Source: Inonotus obliquus
Taxonomy: Eukaryota; Basidiomycota; Agaricomycetes; Hymenochaetales; Hymenochaetaceae
Length of the DNA stretch: 64,000 bases
NCBI GenBank assembly: GCA_032164295.1
Contig: JAJHTX010000007.1
Location: 2,206,501-2,270,500 of the forward strand
Reading direction: 5' to 3'
The notes under the pieces: model-generated
The model's database searches: none
Seen by the model: the letters and a program-made list of their open reading frames with translations, nothing else
Told to the model about the DNA's origin: nothing
In this document: in pieces, positions 37,092 through 49,690 of the stretch
How positions within the stretch are numbered: position 1 is the first letter of the stretch
Layout of the letters: the number at the start of each line of letters is the position of its first letter
Position numbers and translations under genes: made by a program

Positions 37092-37207
37092 GGTGATGAC
37101 ACAGGGCCAAGGCGCATACAGCCAATAGTCAAGCTTTATCGGCAGAATATCACGGAAGTAAACCAGTCACTTCATAAAAAAAATCATATTCGACTAGATA
37201 CTACATT

Positions 37208-38344
37208 CTACATAAAATCATCCATCATTTCTTGCACAGTCTTGGGCTTCGTCTGCTCCTCGTCCTCCGGATCGACAGAATCCAACAAAGCATAATCCCG
37301 CGCGGCTTTCTCGGCAGCTCGTTGCTTTGCCAAGTCTTCTGCTTCTTTCCTCTGCACAGAAAGGTAAGAACGCGGCAAGTGGGATGGTGTACGAGTAAAG
37401 AAACTTTCCTTAACTGCAGCCAGCACTCGACCCTCTGCTTTCTCTTTCCTCTGCCTCTCGATACGTTCTGCTTCGTGATCAACCACTCGTTCGACTTTTG
37501 TCTTGTTCAATCGATTTACAATTGGATTCTCGCGTTTTGGAACGTGTACTGCGTGAATCATTGATTTCATGTATTTCAGGCGAAGAGAAAGCAGAGGTTC
37601 GTACCTCGCTTCACCTTCATGCGATCTAAGATCAGAATAAAACAAAGGTATTGGAAGTGCTTGAGAGGTGCTTACTGCCTTATCGCTCTTGAACGAAACC
37701 TGTCCAACGGCCATATCACCTGTTTTCTGGTAGAAATGCGGTCAATACAATAGGGTATCGTGGAGCGACCGTGCCATCACTTGACGGCAAAGACCTGCTA
37801 TGCACCTTCAAATTACTCGCTGGAGTATAAATGACTATGATATTCTCCTTCTTATTCCCTACAAGGCCGGAGTCTGCTTCAGTACCAGTAAAGTCTAGAC
37901 CGAAAGGGATACGCACCCTCAATAGAATTCGCCTTTACCAGCTGCGCCGCGTCCGTGAGGAGCGCTTCAGGAATCTGCTCCCACGAAGGTATCGATTCCG
38001 GTAAGCGAATATACACGTGTGCGCTTGAGAGTTTGTCGACGTGGAACCAGATGTCTTCAGGCCAGGCATACTTGATCAAATCCTCGTCTACGGTTGATAC
38101 ACACACGCGTTGAAGAAAACGGAGGTCGAGGAATGTGGCGCATGACTATCAATTTTGTGTTTAAATTGAATGTGGCCAAACATCGCACTTTCGTATTTGT
38201 CTTTTCCCATGTAAAGAGAGACAGGCGGGTCAACGGCTAGTCATCGCAGAAAAAGATCATTCAGCAATCACGAGTCAGACTGTTGAGGACACGGGTGAAG
38301 ATCAAATGAAGTGAAATACCAGTAGAGGTGAAGAATAGAACCAT
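37208..38344 (-). CDS. JLP2: JLP2/CCDC25 homologue (NFACT-R domain)
   Basis: Orthologue of yeast Jlp2 and human CCDC25; the fungal role is unclear. 232 residues in seven exons summing to a multiple of three. [20 protein letters not shown] is followed by [94 protein letters not shown] and a charged coiled-coil tail ([32 protein letters not shown]) ending EMMDDFM. Introns include 38237-38319, 38088-38188, 37727-37805, 37615-37675 and 37549-37604. The sixth exon is only 10 nt (37605-37614), giving V-K-R plus one base, as needed to match the family sequence at this point. Confidence 0.92.
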
Positions 38345-38589
38345 TATAGACGTCTCTCGTGAGGACTCACACAAGACTTATGGCAAAGGTAAACAAGGAA
38401 GGGAATACAAGACTGTTGTAAGAAGGGATCAAGTTTTGAATTGAAAGGTGGTAGCATCGATCCAGTTGCGGGACCCAGAGTGCACGTGATGCATTGTGGG
38501 ATCAATCTGAGTTTGAAATCTCCTCGCAAAACTTAGCTTCCTACCTTCTGCTTGCGAGAGAGAAACAGGAGAGCAACAATGTCTAGCTG

Positions 38590-39925
38590 GAGTTGCGTAG
38601 AGTTATTTGAAAACCGCATACCTCGCAACGGGAAGCAATATCGGCCTCTGCTCGACGGGAGAATTCAATGCACCGGAGATTCCTGTCTGGGTTCGAAAGG
38701 ATTACTGCCACTCCCACGGTAAAGGTCGCAATTTCAAGTTCGTAGCCTTCGCTTGTGAGTCTTCTTTACGCGCTACGCAACCTGGGCTTACCAAATACTC
38801 TGGAGTTAAAGCGGGTATGATAAACAGTATTCATAAAATGGTGGAAGTGTATGTGACGACTCGACTCTGAGCTGGGAATGAATGGCCAAACTCTCTTCAA
38901 GAAAGTCACCTTCAATCTGAACGTCCAACTCACAGGGAGAGTAGGCTAGTGTCGGTGACAGAGTCTGCCAACGTCTTCCGTCAGGAGTTTACATCTTCTT
39001 TGGGCTCATCCGGCGTTACGCGAATTGGTAGGTTGTCGGTACCTTTACCTATCCGAAAACGCTGAACTACGCGGTACTTGTGTGATCATCTACTCGTTAG
39101 AAAGTCGTCTAAACAGTGGCGCATTCTCAACTGACCCGAAATGGACTTCTTCCCGACTGCTTCCTGATGGACCATTCGAGCTTCTATCGGCTAAGAAGCT
39201 TGAGGGGGTCAGCAGTTTTCTTGTCATAACCCGATTTCTATAGGGAGCGAACGGAGACAGGACACCGCAACCATAGTTATCTGGAAAATAACGTTCCGAA
39301 GAACTAGGTTCATTCCCAGGTATACGTATGTACACACGCATAGAAGACTGAAAGTCGGAGCAAAAATGGCAAATTGGAAATAGATACATTGAGGGGTTCT
39401 ACATCACGAGATATCAGGTAGATTGTCAGCAATCGAGTTTTCCATATACGATTCAAGCTTTCCAAATACGATTCAAGCCAGCGGTACCAAGTGCCGGGAA
39501 TGCTGTTCGCATATGGACATTTCTTGGAGCCCAGTTTCCGTGAACGACTTGACGGATCAGTTTCCTTACTACCGCCATGGATACTTCATCGCATCTTCAT
39601 GCTTTTATTTATACTGATTTATCGCTGCAGTGCTTCGTGCGAGACACCCACGGTCAAGCTTACGACTTTCTGAATCATCGCGAGAGTTTTCTTGACCTGA
39701 CCAATCGCAGGATTTTCCTACGTACCTTCTTGACATGCAGTACTGCTTCTTCGGATATGGACACCCGAGAGGTAAGCAAGTATCTTGTCATCAATGGTCG
39801 TAGCGAGTTCAATCACCACGGCTAGGTTATGCTGACCCGCTGTTTGATCAGCAATCGATTCAGGAGAACCCAGGCCTCTGTTCCCTTCTTCTGCTTGAAT
39901 TTCATCTTGCGCTTCTCCTTGACAA
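38590..39925 (+). repeat. Duplicated 5' flank of P450 copy A (inverted relative to copies C and D)
   Basis: This stretch matches, in opposite orientation, the DNA upstream of P450 D (52.7-54.2 kb) and more weakly that of P450 C (48.1-49.2 kb). Examples: the segment encoding FACESSLRA near 38750 recurs near 53990, SSRLLPDGPFELLSAKKLEG near 39150 recurs near 53560, and VSKYLVINGRSEFNHHG near 39810 recurs near 52780. The frames are interrupted differently in each copy, so I treat them as decayed gene pieces inside a segmental duplication rather than genes. Confidence 0.75.
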
Positions 39926-39933
39926 TATAAAAG
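39926..39933 (+). promoter_or_regulatory. TATA box of P450 A
   Basis: TATAAAAG 56 bp upstream of the ATG. The same box at the same distance precedes P450 D, and the surrounding TTGACAATATAAAAGAT sequence is shared. Confidence 0.6.
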
Positions 39934-39988
39934 ATGTCGCCCTATGCACCAGCAAATCCAGCTTTGATACTCCCGCATTACAGTCCCA

Positions 39989-42303
39989 ATGCTGCTCACG
40001 ATTGCCCAGGGCCTCCTTGCTCTGTATGCTCTCTACTTCATAAAGCGCCTCCTCGTCCCAAAATCCATCTTCGATAATATTCCTGGTCCTCCGAGGAAGT
40101 CATGGTGGAAAGGTCAGTGGCAAGTCTTCTACATTTCCGTCTCACTCGCTCACCTTTCTCGCATTGTAGGATGCTTTTACCAAGTCTTCGACCCCAATGG
40201 ATGGAAATTCCATCACGATATTATCGAGAAGTATGGAAGTGTGGTCAAGCTGCCTATGCTTTTCGGCGTGAGTCCCTTTCGGAACCATACAGTGAAGTCC
40301 GATGTAACCACTATATTCACAGTACGATGAGCTGTATGTCACGGATCCTCTGGCGCTCCACCATATAGTTGTCAAGGATCAGTACACGTACGAAGAAACA
40401 AGCACGTTTATCAGGTATGTACGTTTGTTTGAAGCTACGCGTGTTGTTCATGTTTGCTAAGGGACACACCTGAGTTCGAATGCCCTGGCTTTTGGCTCGA
40501 GTCTGATATCTACACTCGGTGCGACCATTTCTACCTTCATCTCGCCGGTCTGTTCTGACAAGTCTTGCCTCATATTCAAGGTGACCATCATCGCAAGCAG
40601 CGCAAGATGCTCAATCCCGTGTTCTCACTAAAGCACATGCGCGATCTGCTTCCGGTATTTCACCCGATTTCGAACGAGGTGAGTGCGCATCTATTCTCGG
40701 AAGCCGGGCTGGTTTGAACAATTTGGAGTAGCTCAGCAAAGTCCTCTCTGACCAAGTCCAGGATGGCCCCAAAGAAATTGATCTCCTTCACTGGCTTTCC
40801 AGAGCGGCCCTTGAGTTCATAGGACAAGGTGGATTTGGATATTCCTTTGATGCCTTACACAATGAGGAGGCAACCGTCTACGGTGCATACGTCAAGAAGT
40901 TAGGGTACGTAGTCAATGTTTTGCCCTCTGTGTCAGAGCCGTTTTTCCTGACATCACATTATCATAGGGTGACGCTTTTCAACACAATATTCCACAGACA
41001 ATTCCTTCCTTGGATTGACAAAATCGGCTCTCCTGCGTTCCGTCGTAAACTTGTTGATCTGATGCCGTCCAAAATTATCAAGGAGACTGCAGAGGTTATC
41101 AACGTTCTTGATCATCAATCCAGGGTCGTATATGAAGAGAAGAAGAGGGCACTAGAGAAAGGAGATGAAGCCGTCATGAAGCAAGTTGGAATGGGTAAAG
41201 ATATTCTGAGTGTCCTTCGTAAGTGAGGTCTTCTGTGTCTAGATAATACTTGTTGCTGACGTACATATGAACAGTCAAAGCGAATCTGGCAGCAAACGAA
41301 AGTGATAGGCTACCAGAAGAGGAGGTTCTCGGACAAATAAAGTAAGTGAAAATAAACAACACTGATAATACATTGCTAACGTGCATAAAGCACTTTCATC
41401 GCGGCTGGTCAAGAAACAACGTCGCACGCTATTGCAAGAGCGTTGCATATTCTCTCTAGTAACCCCGAGGTTCAGAACAGGCTTCGAGAGGAAATAGCGA
41501 ATGCGAGGAAGGAACACGATGGCGCAGAATTCAACTACGATACACTGATGGGATTGCCATATCTCGATGCCGTCTGCCGCGAAACGATGCGCGTTTTCCC
41601 TCCGGTACCTATGGTCAATCGGACGTAAGTTGCTCTGTTGGATTGTCAGTTTGAGCACAACTCAAATGAGAATTTCCCTTGCAGCACAAGAAAAGATGTA
41701 GTCTTGCCTCTTGCATGGCCCATCCTCGGTGCCGATGGGAAGACAGAAATCAGCGAAATACCAATCAAGAATAACACAAATGTTAACGTTTCCATCATTG
41801 GAGCGAACAGGAGCAAGAAGATATGGGGTGAGGACGCTGAGGAGTGGAAACCTGAACGGTGGCTGCAACCCCTTCCGGACAGTGTAGCGAAGGCGCACAT
41901 GCCTGGAGTTTATTCATCTATGTACGATTTCCCTCTCCTCGTTTGATCACGTTTCTCACACATGATATAAAGGATGACGTTCATTGGAGGGAGTCGGGCA
42001 TGCATGTGAGTTGTGTCCCACCGTCCCAAGCTCGCTTCCACTTACCCATTTTGCACCGCAGCGGGTTCAAGTTCGCCGAAATGGAAATGAGTGAGTTCTT
42101 CCCTCAAGTATACAAAAACCAGCTACTCATATGGTTCTTCCACAGAGCTTGTGCTGACAACGCTTCTGGAAATGTTCGAATTCAAGCTAGGTCAGGAGGT
42201 GGAATGGGAGATGTCAGGGATATCGAAGCCGGTCTTAAAGCACTCTCCAGATAGAAGGTCAGGTTTGCCGTTGAGAGTGTCGCTGGTAGGAAGCAAGACA
42301 TGA
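39989..42303 (+). CDS. Cytochrome P450 copy A
   Basis: Fungal microsomal P450 monooxygenase; substrate unknown. The N-terminal membrane anchor (MLLTIAQGLLALYALYFIK) and Pro-rich hinge IPGPPRKSWWKG precede DHHRKQRKMLNPVFSLKHMR (helix C), the I-helix TFIAAGQETTSHAIARALH, the ExxR motif in LDAVCRETMRVFPP, EDAEEWKPERWL, and the heme loop MTFIGGSRACIGFKFAEME rebuilt across two introns. About a dozen small introns; I found no inactivating lesion in the exons checked. It is the only copy on the plus strand, with its flank inverted relative to copies C and D. CYP family not assigned. Confidence 0.85.
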
Positions 42304-42934
42304 TACAGTCAGTAGTCTCTTTCATGGATGGTCCAAGTTTAGGTAATCCGTTCCGTTGAATTCGCGATGCATCCTGGTTTGTATCAATATCAGGTACATT
42401 GAATGTGCAGCGCTTTATCCTCGGTGATAGACTGCATCAAATTTAGAATGCCCGACTACTATTTGAGTACTCACCAATTATACATACCGACCTCTAAAAA
42501 AATCTTATATAGCGGCATTTCCCGAATCAGATGATGATGTTCGTGGTTTTGTTTTCCAGCCGGAACGGAACATTCGTACGAGATTGTGAGATGAGAACGC
42601 ATGAGTTCAACCTAAGAATTTCAAGAGAGGATTGAAAAATATCTAATAACCTTATTAGAGAAATTAACTTCAAAGTAACTCATTGGCTTATTTCCCTTTA
42701 TGCCAGCACGGCCAAGCGGTTCAGGTCGAGGCCAACATGAACAGGCGAGACCGAATATGGCACTGGGTAGCATCATTACTACTGGAGTTTCTTCAGAGTC
42801 GCACATCTCAAAGCTAAAGGCGGCGATAAAAGATAATTTGTAGAGCACTGTACATTCATTTCAAGTCTTGGATATAACAAGTCCCATACAGTGATGAAGG
42901 GATTTAGGAACCGAACAGTAAGTTCGCCCGTGCT
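42304..42934. other. Intergenic between convergent P450 A and B
   Basis: Holds the 3' flanks of both genes. The first part of A's 3' flank resembles, reverse-complemented, the 3' flanks of copies C and D (CATGATACAGTCAGT, GGTTTGTATCAATATC). No gene. Confidence 0.55.
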
Positions 42935-45235
42935 TTAATCTTTGAGTAATGACATCCTCAACGGCAATTGTGGTGCGTTGTCACGAGATTGTTTCAAGAC
43001 AGGTCTTGATAATCCGGCCATTTGCCATTCTACCTCTGGGCCTGGTTTGAATTCAAATGTTTCTAGCAGCATAGTCAAGACGAGTTCTTTCAGGACAAGG
43101 TCAGTAGTTGATTTCCGGTAAAAAAATACGGCATACTCATTTCCATTTCGGCGAATTTGAAGCCACTGATGGTAAGAATAGTTCGTTAGGAACGAATGAA
43201 GAGAGTGATGACGCGACTTACATGCAGGCTCTACCTCCACCAATGAAGGTCATCCTAAAAAGTGGTTATAAGCTTCATACAAGCAGGTGCGAGAGCAGGT
43301 AAACCGCACATCGATGCGTAAACTCCAGGCATATGTGCCTTTGCCACAGTATCCGGAAGGGGCTTCAGCCACCGCTCGGGCTTCCATTCCTCAGCGTCCT
43401 CGCCCCAGACCTTCTTGCTTCTGTTCGCTCCAAGGATAGAAACGATAACGTTTGTGTTCTTCTTGACTGGTATCTCACTTATCTCAGTCTTCCCGTCCGC
43501 ACCGAGTAAAGGCCATGCGAGGGGCAAGACTATGTCCTTTCTCGTCCTATAGAGCGAGGATGCTAATTTTAGTAGCATTTCAGTTGCTAACCTTATTAGA
43601 AAAACTTACGTGCGCTGTACCATAGGAAGGGGTGGGAACACGCGTAAGGTCTCGCGGCAGACAGCATCGAGGTAAGGTAATCCCATGAGCGTATCGTAAT
43701 CAAAGTCTATGCCGCCACGTTCCTTCCTTGCCGAGACTATTTCATCCCGGAGCCGATTTTGAACATCTGGATTCAGAGAGAGCAAGTGCAGGGCTCTAGA
43801 GAGAGCATGGGATGTCGTCTCCTGGCCAGCGAAGATGAATGTACTTTTCCTGTCTTTAGTCGCTTATCACCAGAAACTAGAAACGAGCTTACTTCAGCTG
43901 TCCAACAACCTCCTCTTCAGGTAACCTGTCACTTTCACTGGCTTCCATATTCGCCTTGACTGAAACGTGTCCACTAAGAACAATACTTCCCAATATTGAG
44001 AATGATCACTTACGGAGGACGCTCAGAATATCTTTACCCATCCCGACTTTCCTCCATGTGATCTCGTCCCCATTTTCTAAAGCCCTCTTCTTCTCCTGAT
44101 ATATAATCCTGGACTGAGCATCAATAGCATCGACGACTTCAATAGAATCTCGTGCAAGTTGAGACGGGGTTAGTTCGAGAACTTTACGTCTAAATCCAGG
44201 AGTGCCTATTTTAACGATCCAAGGGAGGAGTTGCCGGTGGAACATAGTATTGAATGCCAGCGGTCTGGAATTCAGCGGCATTAGATCAGGATGTAAGCAG
44301 AATCGCGTCTTGTATTGCCCACCCTATCTTCTTGATATACGATCCATACTCGGTTGCTTCCTCGTCGTGTAAAGCATCAAAGGAATATCCAAGTCCGCCC
44401 TGCCCGATGAACTCGAGAGCCGCTCTGGATACCCAGTGAAGGATATCTATTTCCTTCGTTCCGTCTCGTATTTGCTGAAGGAGAACACTACGGAGCTAAG
44501 GGAGAATGGGAAAATATTTCCGGTTCTGGATTTGAGACCACACACCTCGTATGCGATTGGGTAGAATACTGGGAGTAATCCGCGCATATGCTTCAGCGAA
44601 AAGACGGGGTTCAGCATTTTGCGCTGCCTGCGGTGATGATCCCCTGGAAGATGTGAATCAATAGTCAAACTTTTACGTTCAAGAGACGGCGCCTGTACCA
44701 AGCGTTGACAGCAGGCTCACGCCGAAAACAAGAGCGTTGGTCCTTCGTGCGGTTAATCAGCCCCTAAACAATAGTATTGAAGGCTCGTGGTACGTACGCA
44801 ATAAACGTACTTGTCTCTTCATAGATGTATTGATCCTTGACGATGATGTGATGCAAAGCAAGAGGATCGCTGACATAAAGTTCATCGTACTACAGAAAGA
44901 ACGATTGAATTAACACCGGATGCTTGACTTCCAGACCAAATGACGGAGACTTACCCCGAATGGCGAAGGTAACTTCACAGCACCTCCATACTTCTCAATA
45001 ATATCATGATGAAACTGCCACCCATTACGGTCAAAGACTTGAAAGAAACAACCTATAGTACATTACAAGGTGATAAGTAGACGCACGAAAAACGTAGCGG
45101 GGATGACAAACCTTTCCACCATGACTTCCTCGGAGGTCCAGGGACTTTAGCGAGGCTCGTCTCGGGGGCGAGGCGCCTTTTCAGGAGGAATAGAGCAATG
45201 GATGCAAGAACAAGCTGCACGAGCAGGAGCAACAT
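42935..45235 (-). CDS. Cytochrome P450 copy B (most divergent)
   Basis: Same family as A, C and D but clearly more divergent. Anchor MLLLLVQLVLASIALFLLK, hinge VPGPPRKSWWKG, helix C DHHRRQRKMLNPVFSLKHMR, I-helix FAGQETTSHALSRALH, ExxR in LDAVCRETLRVFPP, WGEDAEEWKPERWLKPLPDT, heme loop MTFIGGGRACIGFKFAEMEM across two introns, end LPLRMSLLKD. A TATAAAG box (45304-45310, minus strand) lies about 70 bp upstream of the ATG. Its 5' flank does not resemble that of the other three copies. Its 3' part is the closest relative of the remnant at 55.1-55.6 kb. Confidence 0.85.
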
Positions 45236-45792
45236 GACGGACTAGGTTATAGACACTACCGAGATAGACAAGGTCGTACTCTTAGGGCGGACACATGGGC
45301 GCCCTTTATATCATCGGATGCTCACGATAAGTTCGTGAGAGAAAGAGAACGAATAATCGGTCGTAGAAGGCGCCGCTTATCGTTAGCCCATGAACGGACG
45401 CCTCGATATTCCGATAGAGCAGCATGAGTGCATGACACGGTATGAAATATGTAAATTGCTATTCCAGCGGCGGATTTGGATGGCTTCCTGCGGATGAACG
45501 AGACATTTGTATTCCTACGGCGATTGGGTCACTGGCTGGGAATTCAAAAATGCTCCGAAAAACTCGCGAACATCACCTGATTCAGGAAATACCTCTATAA
45601 GAGATATTTTTAGAACTGGTTTGGTGGAAATTTGATGCTGCCTATTTCCCCGAGATATTCTTAAAACGATGAAGCGTGCTCGATGCTGCGCGTTCAACGT
45701 ATTCAAGATTGATATAAACCAGAATACATTGTGAATATAACGGGATGGACCGCATAAGCTCAGAATATCCATGAACAAGACGACTGACTGTA
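45236..45792. other. Intergenic between P450 B and C
   Basis: Contains the promoter of B and the 3' flank of C. The C part (45600-45790) is similar to the 3' flank of D at 50150-50290. Confidence 0.55.
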
Positions 45793-48110
45793 TCATGTCT
45801 TGCTTCCTACCAGCGATACTTTCAACGGCAAACCTGAACTTTTATCGGGAGAGTGTTTCAAGACCGGCCTTGATATCCCTGACATCTCCCATTCCACTTC
45901 CTGACCTGGCTTGAACTCGAACACTTCCAGAAGCGTGGTCAACACGAGCTCTGTGGAAGAACCATATGAGTAGCTGATTTTTGTATACTTGAAGGGGAGA
46001 ACTCACTCATTTCCATTTCGGCGAACTTGAATCCGCTGCGGTGCAAAATGGGTAAGTGGAAGCGAGCTTGGGACGGTGGGACACAGCTCACATGCATGCC
46101 CGACTCCCTCCAATGAACGTCATCCTTTATACCATGTGTGAGAAACGTGATCAAACGAGGAGAGGAAAATCGTACATAGATGAATAAACTCCAGGCATGT
46201 GCGCCTTCGCTACACTGTCCAGAAGGGGTTGCAGCCACCGTTCAGGTTTCCACTCCTCAGCATCCTCACCCCATATCTTCTTGCTCCTGTTCGCTCCAAT
46301 GATGGAAACGATAACATTCGTGTTGTTCTTGATTTGTATTTCGCTGATTTCTGTCTTTCCGTCTGCACTGAGGATGGGCCATGCAAGAGGCAAGACGGCA
46401 TCCTTCCTTGTGCTGCAAGGGAGAGAGGTTCTTATTTCAGTAATGTTCGAGCTTCACAATCCAACAGAGCAACTCACGTCCGAGAAACCATAATTAACGG
46501 AGGGAAAACACGCAATGTTTCGCGGCAGACGGCATCGAGATATGGCAATCCAATTAGCGTTTCGTAGTCGAAGTCTGCGCCACCGTGTTCCTTCCTAGCA
46601 TTCACTATCTCATCTCGAAGCCTGTTCTGGACCTTGGGATTATCAGAGAGGAGATGCAACGCTCTTGTGATAGCGTGCGACGTTGTATCTTGACCGGCTG
46701 CAATGAAAGTGCTTTATGCCCGTCAGTAATGCGTTATCTGCGGTGCTTATTTTCGCTCACTTTATTTGTCCAATAACCTCCTCTTCTGGTAGCATATCAT
46801 TTTCGTTTGCCGCCAGATTCGCTTTGACTGGTCACATGTACGTTAGCAATAATATTACCTGGACACGAAAACCCACACTTACGAAGGACACTCAGAATAT
46901 CTTTCCCCATTCCAACTTGCTTCATGACGGCTTCATCTCCTTTCTCCAGTGCCCTCCTCTTCTCTTCATATACGACCTTGGATTGATGATCAAGAACGTT
47001 GATAACCTCTGCAGTCTCCTTGATAAGTTTGGACGGCATAAGATTAACAAGTTTTCGACGGAGCCCGGGAGAACCGATATTGTCAATCCAAGGAAGAAAT
47101 TGTCTGTGGAATACTGTTTTGAAAAATATCACCCTAGGATAATATGGTGTCAGGAATGACTCTGACATGGAGGGTGAAAAGTTGAGTTGACTACGTACCC
47201 TAACTTCTTGACGTATGCACCGTAGACGCTTGCCTCCTCATTGTGTAGGGCATCAAAGGAATATCCAAACCCTCCTTGTCCTATAAACTCAAGGGCCGCT
47301 CTGGAGAGCCAGTGAAGGAGGTCAATCTCTTTGGGCCCATCTTGGACTTGGTCAGAGAGGACTTTGCGGAGCTGCGCCAAGTTGTTCAAACCAGCCTGTC
47401 GTCTTAGAGTAGATGATGCGCACTCACCTCATTCGAAATCGGGTGAAATACCGGAAGCAGATCGCGCATATGTTTCAGTGAGAACACGGGATTGAGCATC
47501 TTGCGCTGCTTGCGATGGTGGTCACCTGGAACGTGAGACAGGACTTGTAAGAACGGACCAGATAAATGAAGGTAGGAACGGTCGCACCGAGTGTAGACAG
47601 CAAACTCGAGCCAAAAGTCAGAGCATTGGTCCTTAGGTATGTCCCTTAGCAAAGATGAGCAACATAGTTTTCGTTCGACCTACCTGATAAACGCGCTTGC
47701 TGGTTCATAAGTGTACTGATCCTTGACAAGTATATGGTGGAGGGCCAGAGGGTCCGTGACGTACAGCTCATCGTACTATGAACATAATCGATCTATCAGA
47801 CTTTAGAATACGATCCCGTATGGGACTCACGCCGAAAAGCATCGGTAGCTTCACCACACCTCCATACTTCTCAATAATGTCGCGATGGAATTTCCTTCCA
47901 TTGGGGTCGAAGACTTGGTAACAGCATCCTACAATGGGAAGAAAGGTGAGCAAGTGAAGTGGAAGTGCGAGAAAATGACCACTGACCTTTCCACCATGAC
48001 TTCCTCGGAGGACCAGGAATGTTATCGAAGATGGATTTGGGGACAAGGAGGCGCTTTATGAAGTAGAGAGCATACACAGCAAGAAGGCCCTGGGCAATTG
48101 TGAGCAGCAT
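45793..48110 (-). CDS. Cytochrome P450 copy C
   Basis: Close paralogue of A and D. MLLTIAQGLLAVYALYFIKR, hinge IPGPPRKSWWKG, KLPMLFG, helix C DHHRKQRKMLNPVFSLKHMR, ALEFIGQGGFGYSFDALHNE, I-helix AGQDTTSHAITRALHLLSDN (Asp where A has Glu), ExxR in LDAVCRETLRVFPP, EEWKPERWLQPLLDS, heme loop TFIGGSRACIGFKFAEME across introns, end SGLPLKVSLVGSKT. Introns are at the same places as in A and D. I saw no stop or frameshift in the exons checked. C and D form a direct tandem pair. Confidence 0.85.
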
Positions 48111-48173
48111 TGGGACTGTAATGCGGGAGTATCGCAGCTGAATTTGCTAAACAATTGCGGCGATCCCAACGAT

Positions 48174-48181
48174 CTTTTATA
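48174..48181 (-). promoter_or_regulatory. TATA box of P450 C
   Basis: TATAAAAG on the minus strand, 64 bp upstream of the ATG, in the same sequence context as those of A and D but with an 8-bp longer spacer. Confidence 0.55.
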
Positions 48182-49190
48182 TTGTCAAGGGGAAGCGCAA
48201 GATCGAATTCAAGCGGATAAAGGGACAGAGGAGATCTGGGTTCTCTTGACTCAGTTGCTGATCAAGCAGCGGGTCAACATCACCTAGCTGTGGTGTTTGA
48301 GATCGCTACGACTACTGATGAAAAGAAACTTGCTTACCTCACAGGGTCGCATCATCGTAAGTACTGCATGTCAAGGTCAAGAAGCTACATTCCGGTAATT
48401 GGTCAGGTCAAGAAAGATTTTGCAACGCTTCGAAAGTCACAGGCTTGGCTGTGGGTGACTCGCATGAAGCACTGCAGTGTAAAACCAGTGTCAATAAAAG
48501 CAGGAGGATGCGATGAAATAGCCATGCCGGATTGATCCGTCCAATACAGCGACGGAGTTTATGTGCAAAAGGCGAAGGCGAGTCGCCGGTGCGGGATCTG
48601 CGGGGCCAGCTAAGGCCATACCACCATAGTCTAGAGTTCAGGAAATGCGGGGTGTCTGAAAAGAGAATACGTGTCTTGAGAGACAATAGGTTACTCGATA
48701 GTCGCCAGAAATTACACCTGCGAACAGCGATTCCAAGATGAGACTGACGGTCAGAATATCCCAATAGAAATCTGATTATGACTCCATGGGCGGAAGAAGC
48801 GGAAGAAGTTGATTTGAATCGAGTCAGTTGAAAACGCACGGCGATGTTTATGTAACGTCGGATGAGTAAATTGAGGTGACTTTCTTGAAAAATACTTTGG
48901 CCATTCCGAGTCATTTCCTGAGTATCAAATTTATGGAAACCAGTCACATTCGCTTCCGACATTCTATGAACGGCGCCTGATAAATAACTCCATTGACTCC
49001 GGGGTATCCGGTAAGCTCAAGTCGCGCAGCGCGTAATGAAGACTCACAAGCGAAGGATACCAGCCTCAACTGGATGAATGACGGTAATCCTTAAGTCCTC
49101 TCAAACGCGAGCAGGAATCCCCGGTGTAATAAATACACCCCGCCGAGCAGAGGCGCAGTTGATCGCGAGGTACGTGGGTTTCACAATGTG
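48182..49190 (-). repeat. Duplicated 5' flank of P450 C
   Basis: Direct-orientation partner of the D flank at 52.7-54.2 kb and inverted partner of the A flank. The best-matching piece is 48960-49190 against 53910-54160 (shared GATAAAYAACTCCATTGACTC and GAAGACTCACAAGCGAAG). It is more decayed than the D copy; reading frames are broken. Confidence 0.7.
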
Positions 49191-49193
49191 ACT

Positions 49194-49690
49194 CTACATT
49201 GTTTCGCTTCGCTCCAACCAGCTTGGGTATTGGTGCCACAATTGCGGCAAAGCATGATTCTTCACGATCGCGCCATTCGGGAGTTCCTTTCGCGCTTGTT
49301 CGTCATTCTTATCTGCTTCTGCCAGAGCTCTGTCTGCCCCACTGACTTTGGCCAACTCTTCAACATCTTCCTTACCCATATCCTTATCATTAGCTTCTTC
49401 TTCACCATTAACCCCAGGATTTTCCATCGTCGTCCCAGCGCCTCCATGAATTTGAGCTCCATCTTCAGATACTCCCGCCACAAGTTCACATTTTTGTTAT
49501 TCACCGTATGTCATGCTGGAGCAAAATGCACGCTGCTGCATGCGAGAGGTATTGAGTTCATGGGATGCAGCCAGGACGTATAAGGACGGCGAGTTGGGAT
49601 ACATCTGCGCAGCACATCCAGAAATGCGAGAAGCGAGAGCACGGGCTTTCGCGCGTTGTGCGGCTCGTCTGTATTGCATCCATAAGCCTC
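49194..49690 (-). pseudogene. UTP6 pseudogene fragment (U3 snoRNP protein)
   Basis: On the minus strand three different frames in succession resemble the N-terminal HAT-repeat region of Utp6, an 18S rRNA-processing factor. Frame one gives AKARALASRISGCAAQMYPN and SPSLYVLAASHEL. A second gives NKNVNLWREYLKMELKFMEA and LGRRWKILG. A third gives ADKNDEQARKELPNGAIVKN. A stop and two frame changes separate them; no intron signals account for this. Only a middle piece of the gene is present, with no start or C-terminus. It sits directly behind the duplicated flank of P450 C, so it was probably carried in by a duplication or ectopic recombination. Identification is from memory of the family. Confidence 0.7.

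Noticed and set aside
19933..38344. Ubiquitin-pathway gene cluster (proteasome subunit, E2, F-box genes)
   Set aside because: The genes are unrelated in orientation and spacing; F-box genes are abundant in such genomes, so proximity is likely chance.
42700..42745. tRNA-like string near ACGGCCAAGCGGTTCAGG
   Set aside because: Resembles an A box, but no acceptor stem or B box at the right distance.
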